Assembly: GCA_022447185.1 (NCBI GenBank)
Contig: JAKVAY010000037.1
Span: 84,447-148,446 of the forward strand
Origin: Fuerstiella sp.
GTDB taxonomy: Bacteria > Planctomycetota > Planctomycetia > Planctomycetales > Planctomycetaceae
DNA: 64,000 bases
Direction: 5' to 3'
The position numbers and the translations under genes were made by a program. Under the pieces are notes generated by a model that was given only the letters and a program-made list of their open reading frames with translations, made no database searches and was not told where the DNA came from. Positions 39,796-49,569 of this stretch are shown one piece after another (positions within the stretch are counted from its first letter, which is position 1; every line of letters begins with the position of its first letter).

Positions 39796-40061
39796 CGTTC
39801 AGATTTTCTGACGTGAGATTCCGTCAGAGTGTCCTCAAAATCACCTGGCCACTGTGACGTCGCCGGGGTTGTTTCCAGAGATGAGTCAGGCAGTTCCCGG
39901 AGATTCAGAACCAAACGTTCACCATCAGGTTGAATCTCGGCCTTAATTTTGCCGCGAGCCTCTGATGACTGAACCATCGATGCAAGCGATGGATTCCACT
40001 CGCATCAAATGCCAGAATAACGGTGCCAATCACCAACACTCATCAACGGCGGAACACTACC
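39796..40061. other. short intergenic region with a possible decayed minus-strand frame
   Basis: On the minus strand about 39796-39977 reads as a plausible protein segment (for example GKIKAEIQPDGERLVLNLRE) but runs on into the antisense of the HpnZ-like gene. It is probably a relic or chance. Confidence 0.3.
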
Positions 40062-41786
40062 ATGAGGCGACGACAATTCATTCAACTTGCTGGCGCAAGT
40101 TCCATTGCTGCCGCAGGTACATTTGCGGCCGGAAAATCAGCGGACATGACTGCTCGAATTAACCAGGACCTCTTAAGAAGCCGTAACGGGAATCGTTCCA
40201 CTGTTGTATGCCAGAACGGTCTGGTGTGCGCCAGTCAGCCTTTGGCTGCCCAGGCGGGAATTGACATCCTCAAGGCCGGCGGCAATTGCGTTGACGCAGC
40301 AATTTGCACGAATGCAATGCTGGGACTGACCGAGCCGGCCAGCAACGGAATCGGAGGTGACCTGTTCGCCATCTTGTGGATTGAGAAGGACCAGCAACTC
40401 TATGGACTGAACGCCAGCGGTCGTGCTCCCTACGACTGGAACCTTGAAACCGCCAATGCACTTGGTCTGAGTGCAATTCCTAAATTGAGTCCACTCAGCT
40501 GGAATGTACCGGGTTGTGTGAGTGGCTGGGGGGCACTTAGCAGCCGGTACGGAAAACTGCAGCTCGGCCAGTGTCTGGAAGCATCGATTGATTACGCAAC
40601 AAACGGCTTTCCGATTTCACCCATCATCTCGTCACACTTCGAATTTGATCCAAAACACGCACCCAGCCTGGCTCGTGTGTACCATCCGAACGGTCGGCGC
40701 CCAAAATATGGTGAAATTTTTCGAAACCAGTGGTTAGCTAAATCGTATCAGGCAATCGCAGAAGGAGGACCGGACGCGTTTTATCAGGGGGATATTGCGG
40801 ACCGAATCGTTGCCACATCCACGGCACTTGGCGGAAAAATGAGTCTGAAGGACCTCAAAGATCACACTGCAACGTGGGTTGATCCCGTCAGCAGCAACTA
40901 TCGTGGCTGGGATGTCTGGGAAATCCCTCCGAATGGTCAGGGCATCGCTGCCCTGCAGATTCTGAACCTGCTGGAACACTTTGAGATCAGCAGACTGAAA
41001 CCGAATTCCGCCGAACACCTGCATCTGTTTGCAGAAGCAAAAAAACTGGCATTTGAAGATCGAGCTCAGTACTACGCGGACATGGAGTTCGCTGACGTCC
41101 CTGTTGAGTGGTTGATTTCAAAAGACTACGCAGCGCAACGCGTGAAAATGATTGACCCAGGACGAGCCCGCGACCAGGTTGCGTTCGGTGACCCTGAACT
41201 CGATTCCGATACCGTCTACCTGACAGCGGCAGACGGGAGCGGCAACATGATCTCTCTGATCCAGAGTAACTACCATGGCTATGGCTCAGCTATCTGTCCG
41301 GACGGTCTGGGATTTCCAATTCAGAATCGAGGTCAGGCATTTTCGCTTGATCCCGGCCACCGCAATCGGCTGGAGCCTCATAAGCGTCCATTCCATACGA
41401 TCATTCCCGCGTTCATGACTCGGGATAGTCAGCCGGTGATGTCATTCGGAGTGATGGGAGGCGACTTCCAGCCTCAGGGACATTCACAGGTCGTCATGAA
41501 TATGATCGATTTTGAGATGTCGCCACAACAGGCGGGCGACCAGCCAAGAATTGCTCATTCGGGCAGTTCCAGTCCGTGGGGTGCAAAGTCGACCGATGGC
41601 GGGTCTCTCATCTTTGAACACGGCATCGACCCGGCCGTGAAGGCGCAACTCGCCCAAATGGGACATCGGATTCGCCCTGGAGTTAGTGCTCACGGGGGCT
41701 ATCAGGCAATCTGGCGACTGGACGATCCACTCAGATACTTCGGCGGGTCCGATCCTCGCAAAGACGGCGCGGCAATCGGATATTGA
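40062..41786 (+). CDS. Tat-exported gamma-glutamyltransferase family protein
   Basis: A 574-residue N-terminal-nucleophile hydrolase of the gamma-glutamyltranspeptidase family. A Tat-type signal (MRRRQFIQLAGASSIAAAG) directs export. GGNCVDAAICTNAMLGLTEPASNGIGGD is the conserved N-terminal block; the autoprocessing threonine is in DSDTVYLTAADGSG, giving a large N-terminal and a small C-terminal subunit. The C-terminal block HGGYQAIWR is present, and FGVMGGDFQPQGHSQVV is typical. GGAA lies eight bases upstream of the ATG. Such enzymes cleave gamma-glutamyl amides or cephalosporin-like amides in the periplasm. It follows the HpnZ-like gene by 266 bp; whether it is linked to the phosphonate operon is unknown. 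Confidence 0.93.
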   Translation: MRRRQFIQLAGASSIAAAGTFAAGKSADMTARINQDLLRSRNGNRSTVVCQNGLVCASQPLAAQAGIDILKAGGNCVDAAICTNAMLGLTEPASNGIGGDLFAILWIEKDQQLYGLNASGRAPYDWNLETANALGLSAIPKLSPLSWNVPGCVSGWGALSSRYGKLQLGQCLEASIDYATNGFPISPIISSHFEFDPKHAPSLARVYHPNGRRPKYGEIFRNQWLAKSYQAIAEGGPDAFYQGDIADRIVATSTALGGKMSLKDLKDHTATWVDPVSSNYRGWDVWEIPPNGQGIAALQILNLLEHFEISRLKPNSAEHLHLFAEAKKLAFEDRAQYYADMEFADVPVEWLISKDYAAQRVKMIDPGRARDQVAFGDPELDSDTVYLTAADGSGNMISLIQSNYHGYGSAICPDGLGFPIQNRGQAFSLDPGHRNRLEPHKRPFHTIIPAFMTRDSQPVMSFGVMGGDFQPQGHSQVVMNMIDFEMSPQQAGDQPRIAHSGSSSPWGAKSTDGGSLIFEHGIDPAVKAQLAQMGHRIRPGVSAHGGYQAIWRLDDPLRYFGGSDPRKDGAAIGY

Positions 41787-42021
41787 GGCCAGCGCAGATA
41801 AAAATGCATCTGGCGTCCAAGGAACATGAGCCCCCTGTTCCTGCGTTAGGGATCCTATCCAGGAGTTGGCACTCCCGGCCCACCGGTACGTTGTTACACA
41901 CCCACCGCCCTGTTACGACAACAATCTTCAGCTCGGTATTTCACCGGATACAACCGGCCGTCCCGACTGCCGCCGGAAACAGGCCGGCGTCTCGACGTCA
42001 TCCACTCACAAAACACACTAA

Positions 42022-42978
42022 CTAATCAGGCTCCGTCGCCTGCAGCAGTCCGCGAATATATCCAAAGGCAAATAACCGGCCCAGCATCGTATAGCCAGGC
42101 TCACCCGTGTCTTCACCGTAAAGCTGTGGTACGTGGTCCGGACGAATAGGACCTGTGTAGTTCATTTCACGCAGGGCACGGACGACAGCCGCCATATTTG
42201 TGGGACCGTTGTCGTGAAATGTCTCGACAAACGAATCGGCGGTTCCTTCAACGTCGCGAAAATGCACGTATCGAATGTGACTGCCCAGACGCCTGATCGT
42301 TGCCGGGATGTCGACACCCATTTCGACGAACGTTCCCAGGCAGAAACAAATGGCGTTGCACGGACTGGGGACCAGCGAAACCAGTCGCTCGAATCCAGCA
42401 ACCGAGTTCAGGATTCGCGATTTTCCGTGGAATTCTGTAAGTGGAGGATCGTCAGGATGCATGGCCAGCATCACCTGGCATTCCTCAGCCACCGGTATCA
42501 CTTCACGGAGAAAGCGTTCCAGCCAGGTCCAGAGTTCGTCCGACGATACCGATGTTGTTGAAATCCCCTGATCAGCAGAATTGAGTGACACTGCTCGCTC
42601 AGCATCGACAAGATCAAACGCCGTGACCCTTGCTCCACCTCTCGCTTCCGCGTCAATACGTGTGCGCACCCAGTCGGTACCGGCCATAAAGTTGTAGCAC
42701 AGTACCGGAATCCCCGCTGTACCCATGTGACGAATCAGATCTTTGATTGCACGGACTTCGATGCCATCCTCGTCAGTGCCCGTCTTGATCTTCTCAATTG
42801 GCAGGAAACCCTCGATGGCGACGACTTCCATGCCATGATCTTCAATCGTCTGCTTCACGGCGAGGACATCTTCAAGTGCAGGTCCCGGATATCGAACCGT
42901 GACTCCCTGCACACCACACTGCGCGGCCAGTACCAGATTTTCTTCGCTCAGTGGAGTCAGAACGGTGGCAAGTTTCAT
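42022..42978 (-). CDS. mannonate dehydratase-like protein (UxuA family)
   Basis: A 318-residue TIM-barrel protein of the UxuA family, which dehydrates D-mannonate to 2-keto-3-deoxygluconate. Metal and substrate motifs are preserved: [37 protein letters not shown] and [11 protein letters not shown]. It is shorter than E. coli UxuA (about 390 residues) but similar to many other members. The start ATG at 42978 overlaps the stop of a DUF1501 relic (ATGA). No uxaC, uxuB or kdgK is adjacent, so hexuronate catabolism is not demonstrated; it could act on another sugar acid. Confidence 0.85.
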   Translation of the reverse strand: MKLATVLTPLSEENLVLAAQCGVQGVTVRYPGPALEDVLAVKQTIEDHGMEVVAIEGFLPIEKIKTGTDEDGIEVRAIKDLIRHMGTAGIPVLCYNFMAGTDWVRTRIDAEARGGARVTAFDLVDAERAVSLNSADQGISTTSVSSDELWTWLERFLREVIPVAEECQVMLAMHPDDPPLTEFHGKSRILNSVAGFERLVSLVPSPCNAICFCLGTFVEMGVDIPATIRRLGSHIRYVHFRDVEGTADSFVETFHDNGPTNMAAVVRALREMNYTGPIRPDHVPQLYGEDTGEPGYTMLGRLFAFGYIRGLLQATEPD

Positions 42979-43180
42979 GCGAAAATCTTCCGTACTACAT
43001 ATCCGTAGACATCTGTAAGTCGGTCATCGCGACCAGTTCCGTTTTCGGACGTTGACATACGGCCGCACTCACCACCCTGGATAATAAGCGTGTCTTCCAG
43101 CAAACCTCGCAGCGTCAAATCAGCGAGTAGTGCGACGATCGGCCGATCGATTGACAGAACCGAGGGACGGCTGAATCGTG
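42975..43180 (-). pseudogene. relic of a DUF1501 gene with internal deletion
   Basis: The minus frame reads [43 protein letters not shown], matching the part of DUF1501 proteins that ends in GGEFGRxPxxxxGxGRDH, and then continues straight into [16 protein letters not shown], the family's usual C-terminus (GRDFRLTDV...). The 60 to 80 residues normally between the two GRD motifs are missing, and nothing DUF1501-like precedes the segment. Note that the motif is quoted in pieces of the same frame. A deletion between the two GRD sites, plus loss of the 5' half, explains it. The stop overlaps the uxuA-like start. Confidence 0.75.
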
Positions 43181-43658
43181 GTTGGCATACAGGCCCCAGG
43201 ACTGTGTATCTCCGTAGCAAACCTGAAGAAACCACACACGGAGTTCTACCAGTCATCGGAACGAAACCCAACTTCATCCGCAAAACCGCCAGACACCCTG
43301 CAGAAAAGCTCAGTCAGCAGTGCAACCCAACACACCATTGAGTTCACACCTGTGGGTTCGTCGAGGAGACATTTCCATAATGCACCTGAACAAGTCACGG
43401 TAACAAACCATGTGGCCCCAGGCAATTGCTCAGTCCTGCGGCCAGGACTTGCTAACTCAGACTGCGTCCTGCATCGCTCTATCGACGGCAGCTGGGCAAC
43501 TCATCTGAGTGTGATCCATTATCCTTGGTGGCATTGACATCATGCCATCGCCATGATGTTGGAGTTGTCACTGACAACATCCGGTTGATTCTGGATTTTC
43601 TCCGTCAACAAATCGTTAAGGCTGCGATTAAACACGAAACAACTGGAAGATCATTACA
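43181..43658. other. intergenic region, no gene seen
   Basis: Between the DUF1501 relic and the secreted protein gene. The first part may be eroded DUF1501 sequence. Nothing else recognisable. Confidence 0.5.
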
Positions 43659-44816
43659 GTGAACTATGCAACGAGCCGCTTGCTGCTGTTGGTATCTGTT
43701 ACCTGGCTGGTGACAACTCAATTCGCACAATGTGACGATCAGGAACTTCTCGACGTCATCAGCAGAGCAGGTCCACAGGGTGCCGGATCATTCGCTGCCC
43801 GTGCGGCCCGCGACGAACTGGCACAGCGAAATGTCGAGTTCCTGCCATTGTTACTGGCTGCAATGAATACATCCAATCCCATTGCTGCGAACTGGTATCG
43901 CACGATCTATCAGGAGATTGTCACTCGCGGATTGTCGACAGGCGAGACACACTGGCCAATCGCGTTTCTGAAACAGTACGTCGGTGACACCAAACGCAAC
44001 GGGAAACCACGACGCCTGGTCCTGAGTCTGATCGACCGGCTGGAACCGGATTTCCGAAATCGCTGGCTGCCCTCACGATTGACGGACCCAGAGTTTCGAA
44101 GCGAGGCAGTTGCCCTTGCCATTAATGCTGGTGACCAGGCGTTAACGGACAAAAACACAGAAATGGCAAAGGCTCAGTTTCAAAAAGCATTTCAATATGC
44201 GCGTGACCGCTCTCTGGTTACTCAGTCCGCAGAACGGCTTCGATCCATCGGCGAAACTGCTGATGTGATCAGACACCTGGGGCTGGTCACAGACTGGTGG
44301 CTCACCGGACCTTTTGATGCCCCTGAAAAAACGGGCTTTGCATTGACGTTCGAACCGGAAAACGGGGTTAATCTGAACGCTGAATATCTGGGTCAGAACA
44401 ACGCAACATTCGGCTGGAGTCGGTACCGGACAACGGATGCTCTGGGACAGCTGAACCTGGTTGACGCTCTTACGAAGGCAGACGAAGCAGTCGCCTATGC
44501 CTGGACAGAAATTACCGTGGAACATGGGCAGAAAGCCCAGCTGCGCTGCAGTGCGGATGACTGTTGTCTGGTCTGGCTGAACGAGAAAATCGTCTCACCT
44601 CATGAACAGTGGCTCAATGGCACTCGATTTGACCGATTCGCAGATACCGTCACGCTGGTGGCGGGTCGAAACACGATCCTCGTCAAAGTCTGCCAGGGAC
44701 CACAGCACAGAAATCCTGAGGTTTTCAACAACTGGTCTGTGCAGGTGCGACTTTGTGACGACGAAGGACGCGGGATTTCATTTCGGAACGCCTTACCCGC
44801 GATTCCGACCAAGTAG
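43659..44816 (+). CDS. secreted protein with N-terminal helical repeats and C-terminal beta domain
   Basis: A 385-residue exported protein. The signal peptide (residues 1-25, ending TTQFAQC) may be a lipoprotein-like signal, but no proper lipobox is clear. The N-terminal half is helical and HEAT-like in feel. WWLTGPFDAPEKTGF near residue 215 begins a beta-sandwich resembling the DUF-type domains attached to planctomycete exported hydrolases, with YAWTEITVEHGQKAQLRC and ILVKVCQGPQHRNP. GTG start at 43659 with GGAAG eight to nine bases upstream. It is followed by a PQQ-like propeller gene on the same strand 115 bp on. The function is unknown. Confidence 0.8.
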   Translation: MNYATSRLLLLVSVTWLVTTQFAQCDDQELLDVISRAGPQGAGSFAARAARDELAQRNVEFLPLLLAAMNTSNPIAANWYRTIYQEIVTRGLSTGETHWPIAFLKQYVGDTKRNGKPRRLVLSLIDRLEPDFRNRWLPSRLTDPEFRSEAVALAINAGDQALTDKNTEMAKAQFQKAFQYARDRSLVTQSAERLRSIGETADVIRHLGLVTDWWLTGPFDAPEKTGFALTFEPENGVNLNAEYLGQNNATFGWSRYRTTDALGQLNLVDALTKADEAVAYAWTEITVEHGQKAQLRCSADDCCLVWLNEKIVSPHEQWLNGTRFDRFADTVTLVAGRNTILVKVCQGPQHRNPEVFNNWSVQVRLCDDEGRGISFRNALPAIPTK

Positions 44817-44931
44817 AAACACCTGGTGTTGGAGATGTATCTTTTGCAGAATTTGACTGACTTCATCGTCGTTTCCTGAACCATTCAATCAATGGATTTG
44901 GGACCTGATTCCAAAGTGAGTGTATGACTCG

Positions 44932-46206
44932 ATGAACAAACAATCTTCGAATCTCTGCTGCAGACGGCACTCGTTACTGACAATTATCGTGTGTCTTGTT
45001 TCGCCATGTTTCGCAGAAAACTGGCCTGGATGGCGTGGCCCCGCACGTAACGGTGTCACAGACGATTCGGGGGTTCCAACCACATGGTCTGCCACAGAGA
45101 ACGTTCGCTGGAAAGTAATATTGCCGGGAGCCGGCATTTCGAATCCTGTCGTCTGGCAGGATCGCATCATCGTCACAGCTTCTGCGGGACAGGATCAAAA
45201 CGAATTGCACGTCATCTGCTTTGATCGACGGACGGGAAAAAAGCAATGGCATCAGCAATTATGGGGCACGTCACCAACTTTGTTTTATCCACAGAGCGGC
45301 ATGGCGAGTCCAACCCCGGCGACCGACGGAAAGCATGTCTTCGCATTCTTTGGTACCGGTGATGTATTCTGTTTCGACATGGACGGAGGCCTGCTGTGGC
45401 AGCGCGCTTTGGCAGATGAATACGGTCAATTTCAAAATCGGTTTGCCGCCTCAAGTTCACCGCTGCTGTTCGAAGACAAACTCATTCTGCAGTGCGATCA
45501 CTACGGTGACTCATATTTGATCGCCATGAATCAGCACTCCGGTGCCAATTTGTGGAAATCCGAGCGACCGGAGGCATGGCACTCATGGTCATCCCCACAG
45601 ATTGTGGCGGCCAAACATCAGTACGAACTTGTTCTTTCCGGATCAACCAAACTGGACGCCTATGACCCTGATTCCGGTGACCGACTGTGGACTGTTCGCG
45701 GACTGGCACAGGAATGCATTCCGACACCTGTTTTCGGTCAGGGATTGTTGTATGCAGTGAGCGGACCAAACGGCGATCATTATGCAGTCCGGCCCGGTGG
45801 CCGCGGCGACGTGACAGAGTCTCACGTTGAGTGGAAACATAATCGTGGCACATCATTCGTTCCGTCAGCAATTATCATCGGCAATCGGTATTATCTGGCT
45901 GACGACAAAGGTCTCGCCAGATGCTGGGAAATTCCGTCAGGAAAAATTCTTTGGCGGAAACGCTTTAGAGGTAAACACACAGCTTCGCCGATCTCTGCAG
46001 ACGGGAAACTGTTCTTCGTGAACCAACAGGGCAGCACCCTCGTGCTCGATGCAACTGCAAGTGAGTATGTAGAACTTGCACGTAACGAAGTTAATGAAGA
46101 AGTCCTCAGTTCACCTGCGATCTCTGACGGCTGCTTCTTCCTTCGCACGTCCAAACATCTGTTCTGTATCGGCAACAGCGCGGAGCAGCCTGACCGCCCA
46201 AATTGA
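44932..46206 (+). CDS. exported PQQ-like beta-propeller protein
   Basis: A 424-residue exported protein with a signal peptide (about residues 1-28, cleavage after CFA) and WPGWRGPARNGVTDD directly after it, the planctomycete PQQ-like signature. Seven or eight PQQ/Trp-docking repeats follow (for example DRRTGKKQWHQQL, YDPDSGDRLWTVRG and IPSGKILWRKRF). Such propellers may bind quinone cofactors, sugars or proteins; no enzymatic residues are evident. ATG at 44932; GTG at 44920 is a possible alternative. It is likely co-transcribed with the preceding gene. Confidence 0.92.
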   Translation: MNKQSSNLCCRRHSLLTIIVCLVSPCFAENWPGWRGPARNGVTDDSGVPTTWSATENVRWKVILPGAGISNPVVWQDRIIVTASAGQDQNELHVICFDRRTGKKQWHQQLWGTSPTLFYPQSGMASPTPATDGKHVFAFFGTGDVFCFDMDGGLLWQRALADEYGQFQNRFAASSSPLLFEDKLILQCDHYGDSYLIAMNQHSGANLWKSERPEAWHSWSSPQIVAAKHQYELVLSGSTKLDAYDPDSGDRLWTVRGLAQECIPTPVFGQGLLYAVSGPNGDHYAVRPGGRGDVTESHVEWKHNRGTSFVPSAIIIGNRYYLADDKGLARCWEIPSGKILWRKRFRGKHTASPISADGKLFFVNQQGSTLVLDATASEYVELARNEVNEEVLSSPAISDGCFFLRTSKHLFCIGNSAEQPDRPN

Positions 46207-46625
46207 CGGCGACGCATGGTTCGGACAGACATCGAAACTTTGGTCGCCGGCCGGGAATGTATTCACAATACCACCATCGCTGCAGGGAGTGGTAACTTCC
46301 GCCGAATCAGCAGTGTGTTCAACGTATCGCACTTAAGAATGAAATCGCCGGTCAGTCAACGTACTGAAGGCGAAAAAAACGGCAGTTGCAACTCACATGA
46401 ATTGAGCAGTCAAACTGAAGGTTTGACTGTGTCTGCGTGATTTACCTTTCTCGACGGCCGACTCCAAAGCTTGAGACAACGGAGAATCGCTGACGAAACC
46501 CCACGTATTCAACCGTGTTGAAATGCCCGGGTCGCGCGACGATACAAACGGCGCACTCATGTCTTCGACTACGCTCACAAATTCAGCAGTTCCAGTGAAC
46601 TGGTTTGAAATTAAGGGGAAACCTG
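46207..46625. other. intergenic region, no clear gene
   Basis: Minus frame 46393-46578 has a protein-like stretch (STRLNTWGFVSDSPLSQAL) but no ribosome-binding site. I cannot support a gene. Confidence 0.4.
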
Positions 46626-46874
46626 ATGCTGCACGTCACCGAATCCGCATGGAAACGCCTGTCGAAACTTCAGGCAACCCGACCAACTGTCTCAGTCCTG
46701 CGGCTGAATCATGAAAACGGCAAAGTCAAATGTTCCAAAGGTATTTGTAAACCTCGAGATCAGGTTATCGAACGATCCGGGCGACCAAAGCTGCTGCTGA
46801 CACCAACTGTCGCCAGGGAACTCAGCGACCAGACGCTTCATGCTCCAAGAACGCAACGGAGTCGTCGTCTGTGA
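46626..46874 (+). CDS. small protein resembling HesB/IscA-type domain
   Basis: An 82-residue protein. It starts MLHVTESAWKRL and has a pattern similar to HesB/IscA-like small proteins (VTxxAxxxLxxL, then LRL, then RPKLLLTPTVARELSDQTL). The three conserved iron-binding cysteines of IscA are absent; the two cysteines present are in KCSKGICK. It may belong to a HesB-like group common in planctomycetes. GGGAAA lies four to seven bases upstream of the ATG. The identification is tentative. Confidence 0.5.
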   Translation: MLHVTESAWKRLSKLQATRPTVSVLRLNHENGKVKCSKGICKPRDQVIERSGRPKLLLTPTVARELSDQTLHAPRTQRSRRL

Positions 46875-47163
46875 TTGAAACAGACCGCTTAGGCCAGGAA
46901 TCAGTTTTACCTGATCGCACAGAAGGACTGCAATTCGTACGGAATGGTGGTTTCTGCATTCAGGTTTCACGCAGTGCTGCAATTGAATTCGACTGCGCGG
47001 TCCAGCGATCCGTTTCTCCTGGAGTGACAGTCTTCGTTGATGGAGACGATCGGACTGATTCTGACACCAGGGATATCGAACGGGATCGGAATTCGGAGCA
47101 GGATTGACTTCGGTTGTAACATGGCTTCGTTCGGGCGACCATTCGGCCTGATATCGATGTCCA

Positions 47164-47583
47164 ATGTCAGAAGTTCTGAAAATCGAAAGCAATTCACGAA
47201 TGAGTCAGCTGAAAATCAGCGTCGTTTGCTGCGACGACACACCGCATAAACATGCTCGGATCGTTGAGTCCGAACTGGATTCGGAAACGATTGATAAGCT
47301 GCTTCTGGAAACCACTGAGCAGGAACTGGATGCAGGAATTGCTCGTGGACTGCACAATGCCGAACATCATCCGCAACACGGTCCGGTGACCTATCTGCAA
47401 CACGTCAGTCAGGGAGGATTCTCTATACTGGTCGGTGCGCCTGACAATCTTCAGGACACATTCTTTGGCACAGGTTCCTGGGTGGCATTTATTGATGACG
47501 AGGGCCCAGGACACGCATCAAAAGTGGGACCAGACGGCGTCCGGCGAACGCTTCGCGTTCTTAAGGGCCACATCACCATCTGA
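47164..47583 (+). CDS. small hypothetical protein
   Basis: A 139-residue (or 127-residue from ATG 47200) acidic soluble protein, with protein-like composition throughout: KISVVCCDDTPHKHARIVE near the N-terminus and FFGTGSWVAFIDDEGPGHA near the C-terminus. No signal, membrane segment or known motif. There is no good ribosome-binding site for either start. It is separated from the HesB-like gene by 289 bp. Confidence 0.5.
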   Translation: MSEVLKIESNSRMSQLKISVVCCDDTPHKHARIVESELDSETIDKLLLETTEQELDAGIARGLHNAEHHPQHGPVTYLQHVSQGGFSILVGAPDNLQDTFFGTGSWVAFIDDEGPGHASKVGPDGVRRTLRVLKGHITI

Positions 47584-48270
47584 GCCTGCTGCGTTCCACT
47601 GTTTGACGATGATTGGTTAAGTGAAATATTATTTCATTTTGTGGTCAGGTGGCCCGGAGCGGATTGACAGGCAGACTCCGATAAGTTGCCGCACCCATTA
47701 CGACACTGAAGCGACGTCATGGATGTTGCAGTTTCGTTGTGAACACACCAGTAAACATTGCTGTTAGTGTCCTTATCTGGTGAAACGAACTCCGCCTGCC
47801 GTTCAGCCACTGGCGTTTCCAGAGTCCGGTATCGTACTGAGACCCGAAACACCACGATATTGTGTTCATGACCACCGAACGGTTGTTCGTAGTCCGGACG
47901 TGCGCCTACGTCGACTGGAAGGGTGTGGACTTACCAATTCGCACCGTTGTCCCTTGTACGCTCGCTCCTCCGGAAAGTAGTGCCGGCATTCAGGCTGCCG
48001 TTGAAAACCGGAACAGATCAATCTTCGAACGAATGACCATTCTGCTCCGGCCGCACTGTTCTTGATTATCCGATGAATTTCAAATCGTATTTTCTGCGGA
48101 TGGAATGACTCGCGCGCGAAAATAGTCAGAAAATCAGACGAACAGGACTCAGACCTGTTTTACGGACAGAGTGTCGGGACAGCTGGCCGGATGTCTGTTG
48201 GCGGCAGACAAACATACTCTTAGAATCACTTTGATCATCCTGCCCCGCTCATTAACTCCATGCGTTCCTG
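47584..48270. other. intergenic region, at most one tiny gene
   Basis: Nearly 700 bp. The plus frame 47868-48065 (65 residues from ATG, beginning TTERLFVVRTCAYVDWK) reads like protein but has no ribosome-binding site. I do not call it. Confidence 0.4.
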
Positions 48271-49509
48271 ATGCTGCAAGCGGTTTGGAATATTGTCAAC
48301 GAATTGAGTCCATGGCTGTTGTTGGGAGCAGTCGTCGCAGGACTGATGCATCTGCTGATACCAACTGGCAGACTCAAACGGCTCTTGCGGGGCCGCAGTG
48401 GACTTCTGGCATCGGTGCTCGTTGGAATTCCTTTACCATTGTGTTCCTGCAGCGTCATCCCGGTGGGGATTGGACTGCGTAAAGAAGGTGTGAGTTCCGA
48501 AGCTGCCGTCGGTTTTCTGATCAGTACGCCTCAGACAGGAATTGATTCGGTCCTCGTGAGTGGATCATTCCTCGGATGGCCGTTTGCAATATTCAAAGTG
48601 TGTGCCGCGCTGGTCACAGGTGTGACCGGCGGTGTACTGACCCTTGCGACTGATCACCACAATGACACAGAACAGGCAACCCGATCCCCGGAGGCTGACC
48701 CACAGGGGACACAATCACTGACGCACCGCAGTACGAACGCCTTTCTGCATAGTGTGGAGTTGATTCGTTCGATTTGGCGATGGCTGGTGGTCGGAGTTCT
48801 TGTCTCAGCAATGATCTCATGGCTGGTTCCGCACGATCAGCTGAGCGGTATTACGGGCACGACCGGCATCGCAGCCATGCTGCTCACCCTGCTGATTTCA
48901 TTGCCATTATATGTGTGCGCCACCGCTTCTGTACCAATTGCTGCGGCGCTGGTAAACAGCGGTCTTCCGCCAGGAGCTGCAATGGTGTTTCTCATGGCAG
49001 GACCGGCCACGAACCTGGCAACACTTGGAGCCGTGTATCGGACCTTCGGTACGAAGACCACTGGTGTCTATCTGGGCACAATGATGGGTGGAAGCATTGT
49101 GGCTGGTTTATTGTTTGACTCAGTGCTGGCTGTGCAGACGGTCCGCAGTTCAACCGGTCATGATCACTCCAATTGGTTTTCTATCGTTTGTTCGATCATC
49201 ATTCTTGTGATGATGACCTGGTTCGCAGTTGAAGACCTGCGACGGCTGGTTCGGTCTACACCCACATCAGGCGGTTTGACCTATCGAATCACAGGAATGA
49301 ATTGCGAAAATTGTGCGACCGGACTCGAGCGAGATATCAGGACTCTTGCGGGTGTTGACGATGTGACGGTCCGGTTTTCCTCAGAAGAAGCAAGAGTCAG
49401 CGGCAACCCCGAACCCAAAGACATACTACAAGTCGTTGCCAAAAAAGGTTTTACAGCAACAGAAATCCCACAAGAGGACGAAGCGTCTGGAAAGTCTGTC
49501 ACAGGCTGA
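48271..49509 (+). CDS. Cu/Zn efflux-type permease with C-terminal HMA domain (SO_0444 family)
   Basis: A 412-residue permease of the DUF318/YraQ type with two bundles of membrane segments (residues about 1-125 and 165-320) and a C-terminal heavy-metal-associated domain. The permease signature LPLCSCSVIPVGIGLRKEGVS is near residue 55, and LYVCATASVPIAAALV is the equivalent in the second half. The HMA domain has TGMNCENCATGLERDI near residue 345, where the two cysteines bind Cu or Zn. This domain order is that of the SO_0444-type efflux transporters. The His-rich loop ATDHHNDTE joins the halves. It starts at ATG 48271. No metal-sensing regulator lies adjacent. Confidence 0.88.
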   Translation: MLQAVWNIVNELSPWLLLGAVVAGLMHLLIPTGRLKRLLRGRSGLLASVLVGIPLPLCSCSVIPVGIGLRKEGVSSEAAVGFLISTPQTGIDSVLVSGSFLGWPFAIFKVCAALVTGVTGGVLTLATDHHNDTEQATRSPEADPQGTQSLTHRSTNAFLHSVELIRSIWRWLVVGVLVSAMISWLVPHDQLSGITGTTGIAAMLLTLLISLPLYVCATASVPIAAALVNSGLPPGAAMVFLMAGPATNLATLGAVYRTFGTKTTGVYLGTMMGGSIVAGLLFDSVLAVQTVRSSTGHDHSNWFSIVCSIIILVMMTWFAVEDLRRLVRSTPTSGGLTYRITGMNCENCATGLERDIRTLAGVDDVTVRFSSEEARVSGNPEPKDILQVVAKKGFTATEIPQEDEASGKSVTG

Positions 49510-49569
49510 GATTTCTCCGCAATCGAAGGCATGAAACCAACCTTCACCTTCCCAAGGGAGAAATCAAAA

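Noticed and set aside
46871-47107. A 78-codon plus-strand frame with a GTGA overlap with the HesB-like gene
   Set aside because: The overlap is suggestive, but the product is not protein-like enough, has no ribosome-binding site and equally long frames exist on the opposite strand.
47868-48065. A 65-codon plus-strand frame beginning TTERLFVV
   Set aside because: It reads like protein but lacks a ribosome-binding site or a homologue I can recognise.
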